DNA of 64,000 bases from CAZAMI01 sp964627805. Lineage in GTDB: Archaea; Thermoproteota; Thermoprotei_A; Sulfolobales; NBVN01. Below are positions 34,022 to 42,441 of the stretch, in pieces. The position numbers were made by a program, and so were the translations under genes. The notes beneath the pieces were generated by a model. That model made no database searches. It worked only from the letters and a program-made list of their open reading frames with translations, and had not been told where the DNA came from. Location: contig CAZVLA010000023.1 of NCBI GenBank assembly GCA_964627805.1, positions 5,575 to 69,574 of the forward strand, written 5' to 3'. Each line of letters opens with the position of its first letter. The first letter of the stretch is position 1.

Positions 34022-34883
34022 CTCCCTTACCCTCCAACCTACTTAAGACCTCCCTACCCATCTTAAATACCCCATCTACCCACTCACCACTACCTGACTC
34101 AATCAACTTATGTAACTCACCCCTATCAGCTAACTCACTAACCCTAGGGTCTAGGGGTAGCTCAGCTAGTAACTCAACACCTAAGTCACCTACTTCACCG
34201 AATAACCTATGTACGGTACCGCATACGGGGCACTTGAAGTAAGCCATATTAAGTACGGCACCTAATATTGGTGACCCAACTATGTATGCGAAGTTCCTCG
34301 CCTTACCAACTACGTGAGCAACCATCTTACCCGGCGTTAGTACTAGTACAATACCGGATAGCTTAGGACTTAAGAACCTCGTAACCGTTAATGCCTCATC
34401 ACCAGTTCCCGGAGGTAAGTCAACTATTAAGTATTCATAGCTAGACCAGTCAGTCATACTTACTAAGTCAGTAATTGCTTTAGTCTTTAGGGGTCCTCTC
34501 CAAGCTAGTGGTGCGTCCTTCCTATCAAGTGCTAACTCAACTGAGACTACACCAACACCTAGGCTACCCTCAACAGGTACTATCTTACCCGTTGATTCAC
34601 TAAAGAACATCCTACCTCCCTCAATACCTAGGAGCCAAGGTATGCTAGGTCCGTGTATGTCTGCATCAAGTATAGCTACGGACCTCCCCAACCTCCTAAG
34701 TACTAGGGCTAGTGATGCTGAAATAACTGACTTCCCAACACCGCCCTTACCCGACATTATGACTACGATGTGTTTTAGGGGCTTAACAGCCTCCCTAACC
34801 CTATCCAGTAACTCCTTAAGTTGATTAGCTTGAGCTACCCTAAATGACTGCCTACTTAATTGAGTACTCAATCCATCCACCAC
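34008..34883 (-). CDS. Mrp/NBP35-family iron-sulfur cluster carrier ATPase
   Basis: The 291-residue protein has the deviant P-loop SGKGGVGKSV near residue 44, ILDADIHGPSIPWLLG, YLIVDLPPGTGDEALT, and a CPVC pair (YFKCPVCGTVHRLFG) where Mrp/Nbp35 proteins bind a bridging [4Fe-4S] cluster. It would deliver iron-sulfur clusters to apoproteins such as the ferredoxins and oxidoreductases in this window. GTG 34883 is about 25 bases from a TATA-like cttaatattc (minus strand), so it is probably leaderless. It is first in the operon with the kinase-like gene. Confidence 0.87.
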   Translation of the reverse strand: MVDGLSTQLSRQSFRVAQANQLKELLDRVREAVKPLKHIVVIMSGKGGVGKSVISASLALVLRRLGRSVAILDADIHGPSIPWLLGIEGGRMFFSESTGKIVPVEGSLGVGVVSVELALDRKDAPLAWRGPLKTKAITDLVSMTDWSSYEYLIVDLPPGTGDEALTVTRFLSPKLSGIVLVLTPGKMVAHVVGKARNFAYIVGSPILGAVLNMAYFKCPVCGTVHRLFGEVGDLGVELLAELPLDPRVSELADRGELHKLIESGSGEWVDGVFKMGREVLSRLEGKGVEGS

Positions 34884-34982
34884 CTTTAAGTGCTTGAGGA
34901 GAATATTAAGCTAAGCTAGCACTACCTAACTTATTAGGGAGGTAGTGAGTAAGGGTTAGTAAGTGGAGGGTATTACGTACTC

Positions 34983-36644
34983 ATGAAGAGAATAAGTACT
35001 AACGAACTCCGTGAGTACCTACTAAGGATTAACGGTAAGCCCTTCAGTAGATACAAGGGGTTAAGGGGCTTACTCATAAACTACGGTAGGTACTCAGCCA
35101 AACTAACTAGGATTCAGGGGGACCCACACGCACCACCATCCTACATAGAGGTTAAGCTACCTAAGGAATTACTCAAGCTACCCAACACATTACTGAGTGG
35201 TCTAGGTGCATTAGCGCTTACCGACTACCTAGCTAGGAAGCTACATAAAGTACTTAAGGGTTTAAGGAGACCATGTGGTTCAGGAAATAGTTGCTACTTA
35301 GGGGTGCCTAAGCCCTCACCTAGGATACTTAGGAGGTCATGCTGTGAATTAATTAGTGAGTCATTAGTCATTAGGTTCTTCATAGGTCTACCAGCTAGGG
35401 GTAGGAGAGTATTAGGTAGGGAAGCTATTAAGTTACTAATTAATGACGTACCTAAAGTCGTTAGTGAGTTACTTAAGGTACGTAATGAAGTTGATGAGGT
35501 ACTTAAGCATTACGAACTACTTAAGGATCAAAGGTTCCTTAGGGAGTGGCTTTATAGGGGAGGCTACATACTCTTCATACCTAATGGAGCTATACTACCT
35601 AGGGAGTCAAGCATAAGTGAGGAACCTAAGGAGGGAGCTACTAAGTTTAAATCACCACTCACCCTAAAGGTTAAGGTCAAGCTACCTAGCGGTAAGGTAG
35701 TTGAGGGTATGGCGGTTAAGGAGGGAGTAACTGTAGTAACTGGTGGTGGTTACCACGGAAAGACGACCCTACTAGAGGCTATTCAGGACGGTATATACGA
35801 CCACGTGAGGGGTGATGGGAGGGAGTACGTAGTCTCTAGGAAGTACACAGTACTCGTTAAGGCTGAGGACGGTAGGTTAGTAAGTAATGTCGACATATCA
35901 TCACTCATTAGGAACTTACCAGGGGGTTGCGATACTAGGAGATTCTCAACACTAGATGCTAGTGGATCAACTAGTATGGCAGCATCGATAAGTGAGGTTA
36001 TTGAGGCTGGTGCTGAGGTAATACTACTTGATGAGGACACAAGCGCTACTAACCTACTCTTTAAGGATGAGGTAATGAGGGAGTTAATACCTAATGACCC
36101 CATAAGGACGCTATCGGAGGTTGTTAGGGACTTAGTAAGTAAGTCAGGTGCTTCAGTCGTAGTAGTAACTAGTGCTTCCTCATCATTCCTACCCGTAGCT
36201 GATACAGTCATAAGGATGAGTAATTACATACCCGAAGACCTAAGTAGTGAAGTAGCTGGTAAGGGCTTAGGAGTAATTACTAAGACCTACGAATTACCTA
36301 GGAAGAGGTTGTTTAGGGGTATTAAGGGGTTAAGGAGGGTTAAGGTTCAGGGTATGAAGTTAATTATTGAGTACTTAAGCGGTAGTAAATTCGAGCTTGA
36401 CCTTAAGTACTACCCAAGGATCGTAGAGACTGGTCAAGTTAGGTTAGTAGCTCACATAATTAAGGAGTTAAGTAAGCCACCTAAACCAATGAGTGTTAGG
36501 GAGTTGATTAAGTACGTTAATGAGAGATTAAGTAGGGAAGGGTTTAGTGCGTTCACGAACCCAGTACCCCCGGACCTAACTGAGGTTGATGGGTTTGATG
36601 TAGTCTGGACTATAAATAGGTTGTACGGAGCTAATTTCACCTAG
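34983..36644 (+). CDS. Predicted ATPase of the ABC class (COG3044/PF09818)
   Basis: The 553-residue protein fits the ABC_ATPase family. The N-terminal domain has FSRYKGLRG near 22 and IQGDPHAPPS near 44, then comes VTVVTGGGYHGKTTLLEAIQDGIYDH with the P-loop, and VILLDEDTSATNLL as Walker B. The function of the family is not established; RNA-related roles have been suggested. It is cytoplasmic with no membrane segment. ATG 34983 is used. Confidence 0.85.
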   Translation: MKRISTNELREYLLRINGKPFSRYKGLRGLLINYGRYSAKLTRIQGDPHAPPSYIEVKLPKELLKLPNTLLSGLGALALTDYLARKLHKVLKGLRRPCGSGNSCYLGVPKPSPRILRRSCCELISESLVIRFFIGLPARGRRVLGREAIKLLINDVPKVVSELLKVRNEVDEVLKHYELLKDQRFLREWLYRGGYILFIPNGAILPRESSISEEPKEGATKFKSPLTLKVKVKLPSGKVVEGMAVKEGVTVVTGGGYHGKTTLLEAIQDGIYDHVRGDGREYVVSRKYTVLVKAEDGRLVSNVDISSLIRNLPGGCDTRRFSTLDASGSTSMAASISEVIEAGAEVILLDEDTSATNLLFKDEVMRELIPNDPIRTLSEVVRDLVSKSGASVVVVTSASSSFLPVADTVIRMSNYIPEDLSSEVAGKGLGVITKTYELPRKRLFRGIKGLRRVKVQGMKLIIEYLSGSKFELDLKYYPRIVETGQVRLVAHIIKELSKPPKPMSVRELIKYVNERLSREGFSAFTNPVPPDLTEVDGFDVVWTINRLYGANFT

Positions 36645-36716
36645 TACCATTCCAGAGGTTAGAACACACCATTCAATACATTAGAGTTATAGATTACGTA
36701 AGCCCTACCTAAAACG

Positions 36717-39071
36717 GTGGTGTATGGTATGGGGTCAGCAAGTAAGTACGTTCTCGCGGGTGTTACCTTCGCCCTAGTATTAACTGCGGCCTTAGTAGGT
36801 GCTTCGGTAACTGGCTTACTAGGTGTTAGGGTTAAGACTATTACTAAGTACTTAACAAGTACTGAAGTAAGTACCGTATTAAGTACAGTAACCAGTACTG
36901 AGACTAAGGTAATTACTAAGTACGTAATAACCCCTAACTCAACAACCTCAACAACTACCCAAGTAAGTACCTCAACTACATCACCTACTACTGGGGGTGC
37001 TAAGGAGTCCCTAGAACCACTAGTAACTAACGCGTCCTCAGTAGGTGCTAAGGTGATTAGGAGTTATGAGGAGTTAGTTAAGCTGATTAAGGAGTCTAGT
37101 CAAGAATCAGCAGTAACTACGGCACTAATTCGTGAAGTAGGTGTAACGCCTAGCGTATCAGTAACCATTACCCTGCCAACAGTAACGGTCAAACCATTAG
37201 CTACTAAGGTAAGCGTTATGGAGAGCACCGGTAAGGCAGTGCCGTACTCAAGAACTAACGTACAGGTAGCTGGTGTTGATGAGCCTGATATCGTGAAGAC
37301 TGACGGTAAGTACATATACTTAGTTAAGGGTAGGGAAGTACTGATTATTAAGGCGTACCCACCAAGCGACATGAGGGTAGTTAGTAAGGTAGTTATTAGG
37401 GACGGCTACGTTAGGGGGATCTTCGTTAGTAACGGTAAGTTAGTAGTAATAGCTACTAAGTACGGACCAGTCATTCCTAGGAAGTCTAAGTACGTAACTA
37501 AGACCATAACTAAGACCGTAACCGTAGTTGAGGTTGAGGATAGTAAGACGAAGACAGTAACGCAGGAGGTACCAGTAACGGTGGTTCAGCCAGCAGTTAT
37601 TCAGCCACCAATATCTGTAGTGAATACCTCAGTCTACGTGTATAAGTTAGTTAATGGTGAGGCTAAGTTAGTGGGTAACGTAACCGTTAGTGGTTCATAC
37701 GTTACTGCTAGGCTAATAGGTAATGACCTCTACCTAATATCACAGATGCCTACGCTAATCTATAGAGGCTTAGTAGTACTACCGTGCGTAGGTAATGCCG
37801 TAGTACCACCAACTAACATACTGTACTTCGGTAGGGGCGTGGGGTACACCTTCACAACCATACTAGCCCTAGATACGGATAGTATGAAGTACAGGGCTAC
37901 GGTACTATTACTCAGTAGGTCGAGTAGAGTGTACGTATCGACTAAGAACATATACATACTATCAACAACGTACCTCAGTCCGTGGACCTACGTAGCTAAG
38001 GAGGCTATGAAGTACTTAATGAAGTACCTACCACCCGACCTAGCTCGTGAGGTTAAGGAGGTAATGAATAAGACAGCGATCTACTGGTCCCCAGAGATCT
38101 ACAAAGTTATGGAGAAGGTTAGGAACTGGTTCAATAAGCTACCTGAGAAGCAGAGGGAAGCTATAGTTAATGAGTTAGGTAAGTACCTCGAGGGGGTACT
38201 TAAGTCACTACCTACTCAGAGAACTAAGATATACAGGTTCGAGATTGAGGGACTTAAGGTAGTACCTAAGGCAGAGGGTGAGGTACCTGGTGTAGTACTT
38301 GATCAGTTCTCAATGGATGAGTACGGTAAGTACTTCAGAATAGCTACTACAGTAACTACCTACGAGATTAAGTACTTAGGTTCCAGCCTTAGGTGGTACT
38401 TAAGGACTAAGACCTACAATAACGTCTACGTACTCAACATGAATTTAAGCATAGTAGGTAAGCTTGAGGGATTAGCCATTGGTGAGAGAGTATACGCTGC
38501 TAGGTACTTAGGTAATCTAATGTACTTAGTAACCTACAGGAGAGTAGACCCACTCTTCGGTATCGACCTAAGCGACCCTAAGCACCCTAAGGTGATAGGG
38601 TTCCTAAAAATACCTGGTTACTCAGAGTACCTACACCCATACATGAATAACACCTACTTAATAGGTATTGGATTAGCTGGTAATGAGGAGGGTAGGGGTG
38701 TTAAGGTAGCTCTCTTCGACATTAGGGACCCAAGGAACATTAAGGTAGTATCTGAGGTAATCATTAGGGGAGCTTACGGATCACCACTATTCTACGACCA
38801 TAGGGCATTCATAATAAATACTGAGGAGGGCTACATAGCATTCCCAATATACGGGAGAGTACCTGGGTTAGCAGTAATAACGCTTAAGGACCACGTACTG
38901 AAGTACAAGGGCATAGTACCTGAGTACGGATGCTATAGGGGGCTCTACATAGGTAATACGATATACGCTATATCCTACTCCATGATAAAGGCGGTTAAGT
39001 CAAGTAACTTAGAGCTAGTATCGACACTAAGCCTAGGTAGTGGAGTTACGTATACGATACTTAAGAAGTAG
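36717..39071 (+). CDS. Secreted Beta_propel-domain protein with Ser/Thr stalk
   Basis: The 784-residue exoprotein has an N-terminal signal or anchor helix (VLAGVTFALVLTAALVGASV), a Thr/Ser-rich linker (about 55-95), and the Beta_propel (PF09826) hallmark NVQVAGVDEPDIVKTDGKYI. Blade-like repeats (for example YIYLVKGREVLIIKAY) follow. An insert with KTITKTVTVVEVEDSKTKTV and an alpha-helical insert (about 425-500) break the propeller. It is probably displayed on the cell surface; the ligand is unknown. GTG 36717 is the first start and ATG 36729 an alternative. The stop is directly followed by TTTTT. Confidence 0.82.
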   Translation: MVYGMGSASKYVLAGVTFALVLTAALVGASVTGLLGVRVKTITKYLTSTEVSTVLSTVTSTETKVITKYVITPNSTTSTTTQVSTSTTSPTTGGAKESLEPLVTNASSVGAKVIRSYEELVKLIKESSQESAVTTALIREVGVTPSVSVTITLPTVTVKPLATKVSVMESTGKAVPYSRTNVQVAGVDEPDIVKTDGKYIYLVKGREVLIIKAYPPSDMRVVSKVVIRDGYVRGIFVSNGKLVVIATKYGPVIPRKSKYVTKTITKTVTVVEVEDSKTKTVTQEVPVTVVQPAVIQPPISVVNTSVYVYKLVNGEAKLVGNVTVSGSYVTARLIGNDLYLISQMPTLIYRGLVVLPCVGNAVVPPTNILYFGRGVGYTFTTILALDTDSMKYRATVLLLSRSSRVYVSTKNIYILSTTYLSPWTYVAKEAMKYLMKYLPPDLAREVKEVMNKTAIYWSPEIYKVMEKVRNWFNKLPEKQREAIVNELGKYLEGVLKSLPTQRTKIYRFEIEGLKVVPKAEGEVPGVVLDQFSMDEYGKYFRIATTVTTYEIKYLGSSLRWYLRTKTYNNVYVLNMNLSIVGKLEGLAIGERVYAARYLGNLMYLVTYRRVDPLFGIDLSDPKHPKVIGFLKIPGYSEYLHPYMNNTYLIGIGLAGNEEGRGVKVALFDIRDPRNIKVVSEVIIRGAYGSPLFYDHRAFIINTEEGYIAFPIYGRVPGLAVITLKDHVLKYKGIVPEYGCYRGLYIGNTIYAISYSMIKAVKSSNLELVSTLSLGSGVTYTILKK

Positions 39072-39077
39072 TTTTTC
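39071..39077 (+). terminator. T5 terminator abutting the beta-propeller stop codon
   Basis: TAG at 39069-39071 runs directly into TTTTTC. It would end the transcript before it enters the candidate antisense-strand C/D RNA gene. Confidence 0.45.
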
Positions 39078-39079
39078 AA

Positions 39080-39140
39080 AACTAATCAGCTCGGGGAGTT
39101 CCGCTCATCAATCGCCCCGTCTTGAATTCATCATTAGTTA
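39080..39140 (-). ncRNA. Candidate C/D box guide RNA with terminal stem
   Basis: Read on the minus strand the order is C box ATGATGA (39134-39128), C' box TTGATGA (39111-39105) and D box CTGA (39089-39086). The outer flanks AACTAA and TTAGTT pair perfectly, making the six-base stem of a C/D kink-turn. Sixteen bases separate C from C' (ending in a degenerate D', GCGA) and 15 separate C' from D, a good guide length. A TATA-like gatttaag near 39172 is about 27 bases from an expected start near 39146. The guide target is unknown. Confidence 0.6.
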
Positions 39141-39386
39141 ATTAGTACTGAATTACTTAATACCATATCCTTAAATCACTAACCCCTTAATTAAGGATTT
39201 TAAATATGCAGTATTTAAGCTGTCAATGCGGTTTCTGTGTAAATAAAAATGCATTATTTAACTACTTTAATCGTGGGAATACTATTCAAGTGCTCCACGT
39301 ATGCTATGAAATATTATTTTTCATTAGTGCCTTACTAGTATTTGTTTAAGGTAAATATTATTTAAGTTCAGGACGTACTAAATTAC
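39141..39386. other. AT-rich intergenic region upstream of the oxidoreductase operon
   Basis: Together with the sRNA segment this completes a 315-base gap. It is very AT-rich (aaataaaaatgcattattta, gaaatattattttt). The element ggtaaatattattta at 39349-39363 is a TATA box about 31 bases before TTG 39387. I see no ORF. Confidence 0.5.
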
Positions 39387-41303
39387 TTGCTGGTGCTGGG
39401 GGTGCGTGACGCCTACATACTACTGGGGGGTCCTCAAGGGAGTGGCTTAGATACCGCTATGAGGATACTCTCTAGGTTCTTCGCCTCACTAGGCTATAGT
39501 GTATTAGCTGATAGGGAGTACTACTCAAACATTAGGGGTAAGCACAGTTACGTCCATATGAGGGTATCAGCAACTAAGGCAACCTCACTTAAGTACCCAG
39601 TAGATGTTGCTGTCGCTATGGACGTTGAGTCAGTATTCATACACTTTAGGGACGTGAGTAGGGGTAGTTACTTCGTTTATGACTTAGGTACGGAGTCATC
39701 AACTATTGAGGATGCTAAGGCACTTGAGAAGTACACCGCTATGAGGGTTAAGGAGCTACTTAAGGAGTTAGGTATTAGTGAGTACGTAGGTGATGTGGTT
39801 AAGTGGTTAAGGTCTGAAGGCGTTGAGGTAGTAGGTATTAAGTATTCAGACCTAATTAATGAGTTAGTTAAGTATGGAGTACCTAGGAACGTAGCTACTA
39901 GGGCGTTAAGTACCTTCGCAGCTACAGCAGCTACTTACTTAGTAGGTATTGACCCAGAATCAATGGTGAGTACGGTAGAGGATGTATTCAGGGGTAGGGC
40001 CTCAGTTATTGAGGTTAATAAGTTAATGATTAAAGCATCCGTGAGTGCCTTAAGGAGTAAGGTACCTAAGGTGAGTAAGGAGTTAGGTAAGCCTGAATTA
40101 AGTGAGGATGAGTTACTAGTGGTTACTGGTAATGAGGTAGTAGCTATGGGTAAGTTAGTAGGTGGTCTTAGGTTCCAGTCATACTACCCAATAACACCAG
40201 CTCAGGATGAGAGCTTCTACATGGAGGGTAAGGACCTACTCAAGGTAGGTGATAAGTACTTAGGCTCAGTACTCGTCTTCCAGACTGAGGATGAGATAGC
40301 AGCTATAGCGTCAGCTGTGGGAGCTGCTTTAGCAGGTGCTAGAGTAGCTACAGCTACTAGTGGTCCGGGATTCTCACTAATGGTTGAGACGCTTAGTTGG
40401 GCAGGAATGAATGACGTACCGGTAGTCATTACGTACTACCAACGCGGTGGGCCCTCAACAGGCTTACCAACTAGGGGTGCTCAGAGTGACTTATTCTTCA
40501 CTTTATTCGCTGGTCACGGTGAATTCCCGAGAGTAGTTATTGCTTCTGGTGATCATGAGGAGGCGTTTAAGGACGCAGTTGAGGCTCTAAACATTGCTGA
40601 GAAGTATCAAGTACCTGTGATTCACTTACTGGATAAGTTCATAGCTAATACAGTAGTAGCTATGCCCGTACCTAAGACTGAGGAATTAGTTATTGAGAGG
40701 GGTAAGTACTACGTAGGACCTGGTGAGGGTCCCTTCAAGAGGTTCTCACTAGATGAGGAAATACCTACGAGGACCTTCCTAGGTATGTCACCAATAACCT
40801 ACTACACAGGTGTTGAGCATGATGAGTACGGGAGGATTAGTGAGGATCCTGAATTAAGGATTAGGATGTACGTTAGGAGGATGAGGAAGTTAGAGGTAAT
40901 CGATCGTGAAGTACCTCAAGAGCATAGGGCGGTCCTATACGGTAGTGAATCAGGTGATGTACTACTAATTGGTTGGGGCTTCGTTAAGGGTGCGGCTACG
41001 GATGCTATTGAGGAGCTTAAGTCATTAGGTATTAAGGCTTCATACCTACACATTAAGTACTTCATGCCGTTCCCGTCACGTAGGGTTAGGGAGGTTATTA
41101 AGGGGTTCAGTAAGTACGTCTTCGTAGAGCATGACTACTTAGTACAGGCTGGTATGGCTGCTAAGTTATTCGCTGGTATTGAGGTACGTGAAAGGATAGT
41201 TAAGTACACGGGTAGGCCGATATACACTAACGAGTTAGTTGATGCTGTCCTTAAGTTGTTTAAGGAGGGTGTTAAGGAGGTGGTTTTAAGGTATGGAGCG
41301 TGA
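39387..41303 (+). CDS. 2-oxoacid:ferredoxin oxidoreductase, fused gamma-alpha subunit
   Basis: The 638-residue protein joins a gamma domain (LLGGPQGSGLDTAMRILSRFF at the start) to an alpha domain with the YPITP motif (SYYPITPAQDESFYME, about 265), the transketolase-like region GPGFSLMVETLSWAGMNDVP, and C-terminal domain II. The fused layout and the YPITP motif are those of Sulfolobus-type enzymes that accept pyruvate, 2-oxobutyrate and 2-oxoglutarate. They make acyl-CoA, CO2 and reduced ferredoxin. TTG 39387 lies close behind a TATA box. It overlaps the beta-subunit gene by 11 bases. Confidence 0.9.
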   Translation: MLVLGVRDAYILLGGPQGSGLDTAMRILSRFFASLGYSVLADREYYSNIRGKHSYVHMRVSATKATSLKYPVDVAVAMDVESVFIHFRDVSRGSYFVYDLGTESSTIEDAKALEKYTAMRVKELLKELGISEYVGDVVKWLRSEGVEVVGIKYSDLINELVKYGVPRNVATRALSTFAATAATYLVGIDPESMVSTVEDVFRGRASVIEVNKLMIKASVSALRSKVPKVSKELGKPELSEDELLVVTGNEVVAMGKLVGGLRFQSYYPITPAQDESFYMEGKDLLKVGDKYLGSVLVFQTEDEIAAIASAVGAALAGARVATATSGPGFSLMVETLSWAGMNDVPVVITYYQRGGPSTGLPTRGAQSDLFFTLFAGHGEFPRVVIASGDHEEAFKDAVEALNIAEKYQVPVIHLLDKFIANTVVAMPVPKTEELVIERGKYYVGPGEGPFKRFSLDEEIPTRTFLGMSPITYYTGVEHDEYGRISEDPELRIRMYVRRMRKLEVIDREVPQEHRAVLYGSESGDVLLIGWGFVKGAATDAIEELKSLGIKASYLHIKYFMPFPSRRVREVIKGFSKYVFVEHDYLVQAGMAAKLFAGIEVRERIVKYTGRPIYTNELVDAVLKLFKEGVKEVVLRYGA

Positions 41304-42258
41304 GCGTAGGTACTCAATGAAGGACTACAGATCTGAGGTATGGATTGAGTGGTGCCCTGGATGCGGTAACTACGGAATACTAACGGCGATGCTTAAGGCC
41401 TTCGAGGAGCTTCAGTTAGACCCTAAGAGAGTAGTTGTTGTTGCTGGTATTGGGTGTTCAGGTAGGATACCTAACTACTACAGAGTTAATGGTGTTCACG
41501 CACTCCATGGTAGGGCAATACCGTTCGCGGTAGGTATTAAGTTAGCTAATCCTAAGCTCATAGTGATAGTTCATGGAGGTGACGGTGACTTACTAGGTAT
41601 TGGTATGGGTCACTTCGTAGCCTTAGGTAGGAGGAACATAGACGTTACGGTAGTAATACATGATAATGGTGTTTACGGATTAACTAAGGGTCAAGCATCA
41701 CCAACACTACCTAGGGGTGTTAAGACTAAGGCACTACCTAGACCCAACATACAGGACGCTATTAACCCACTAGCAGTAGCTCTAGCTTCAGGCTACACAT
41801 TCGTAGCTAGGGCATTCGCTCTAGACGTTGATTACTTAAAGAGGATATTCGTTGAGGCTATAAGGCATAGGGGTGCTTCAGTAATTGATGTACTTCAACC
41901 ATGCGTAACGTACAACAACGTATTTACTGCTGAGTACTACCGTAAGAGGATATACAGGTTAGAGGATGAGGGTTGGGACCCACTAGTTAGGGATCCTAGT
42001 GAGGCTAGGTCCAAGTACATAAACGCTATGAGGAAGGCCCTAGAGTCAGGTGATAGGATACCGGTAGGTATATTCTATAGGAACCCGTACGTACCTAGCT
42101 ACGAAGAGAGAGTCGCTCAAATGAATCCATACTACCTCAAGGAACCACCAAGTAGGCAGGTAGTCGAGGTTAATGGTAGACCAGTAATAACTACGGATTA
42201 CTTCAGGAGGGTCTTCGCGGATAGGATAGTTAAGGTGGTGGGTAGGGGAAGTAAGTAA
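41293..42258 (+). CDS. 2-oxoacid:ferredoxin oxidoreductase, beta subunit
   Basis: The 321-residue beta subunit binds thiamine diphosphate and the [4Fe-4S] cluster. WCPGCGNYGI near 18 supplies two cluster Cys, GIGCSGR a third, and QPCVTYNN the fourth. GGDGDLLGIGMGH followed by NGVYGLTKGQ is the TDP/Mg motif. It works as a heterodimer with the preceding subunit. ATG 41293 overlaps the alpha gene by 11 bases, ensuring balanced synthesis. Confidence 0.91.
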   Translation: MERERRYSMKDYRSEVWIEWCPGCGNYGILTAMLKAFEELQLDPKRVVVVAGIGCSGRIPNYYRVNGVHALHGRAIPFAVGIKLANPKLIVIVHGGDGDLLGIGMGHFVALGRRNIDVTVVIHDNGVYGLTKGQASPTLPRGVKTKALPRPNIQDAINPLAVALASGYTFVARAFALDVDYLKRIFVEAIRHRGASVIDVLQPCVTYNNVFTAEYYRKRIYRLEDEGWDPLVRDPSEARSKYINAMRKALESGDRIPVGIFYRNPYVPSYEERVAQMNPYYLKEPPSRQVVEVNGRPVITTDYFRRVFADRIVKVVGRGSK

Positions 42259-42441
42259 CTCACCTAATATGCTACGTAAGCGACTGGAGGTAACTGGATG
42301 GGGACTCCCCCTCAGCTGAGGCGTGATGACGGAGGTCAAGCACCGACGGGTTAAGGCGTGCTTAAGTAGCGCCATTAAATCTCCGGAGTACGTAGGTACC
42401 CTACAGAGTTTTAAGGAATTACTCCTAACGACTCCTTAGGG
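42259..42441. other. Structured spacer ahead of the receptor-like gene
   Basis: The 183-base spacer has a GC-richer part with GGGGACTCCCC and the palindrome CTCAGCTGAG at about 42299-42320, followed directly by GTGATGA. The TATA-like gttttaagg near 42412 is about 30 bases before ATG 42442. The first part may fold, but I could not build a complete C/D RNA from it. Confidence 0.35.

Noticed and set aside
42295..42342. Possible third C/D box RNA with CTGA-GGC-GTGATGA inside
   Set aside because: The inner D'-C' unit is perfect and CCGA could be D, but no acceptable outer C box (nearest is TGGATGG) and no terminal stem exist. The palindromes GGGGACTCCCC and CTCAGCTGAG explain part of the pattern.
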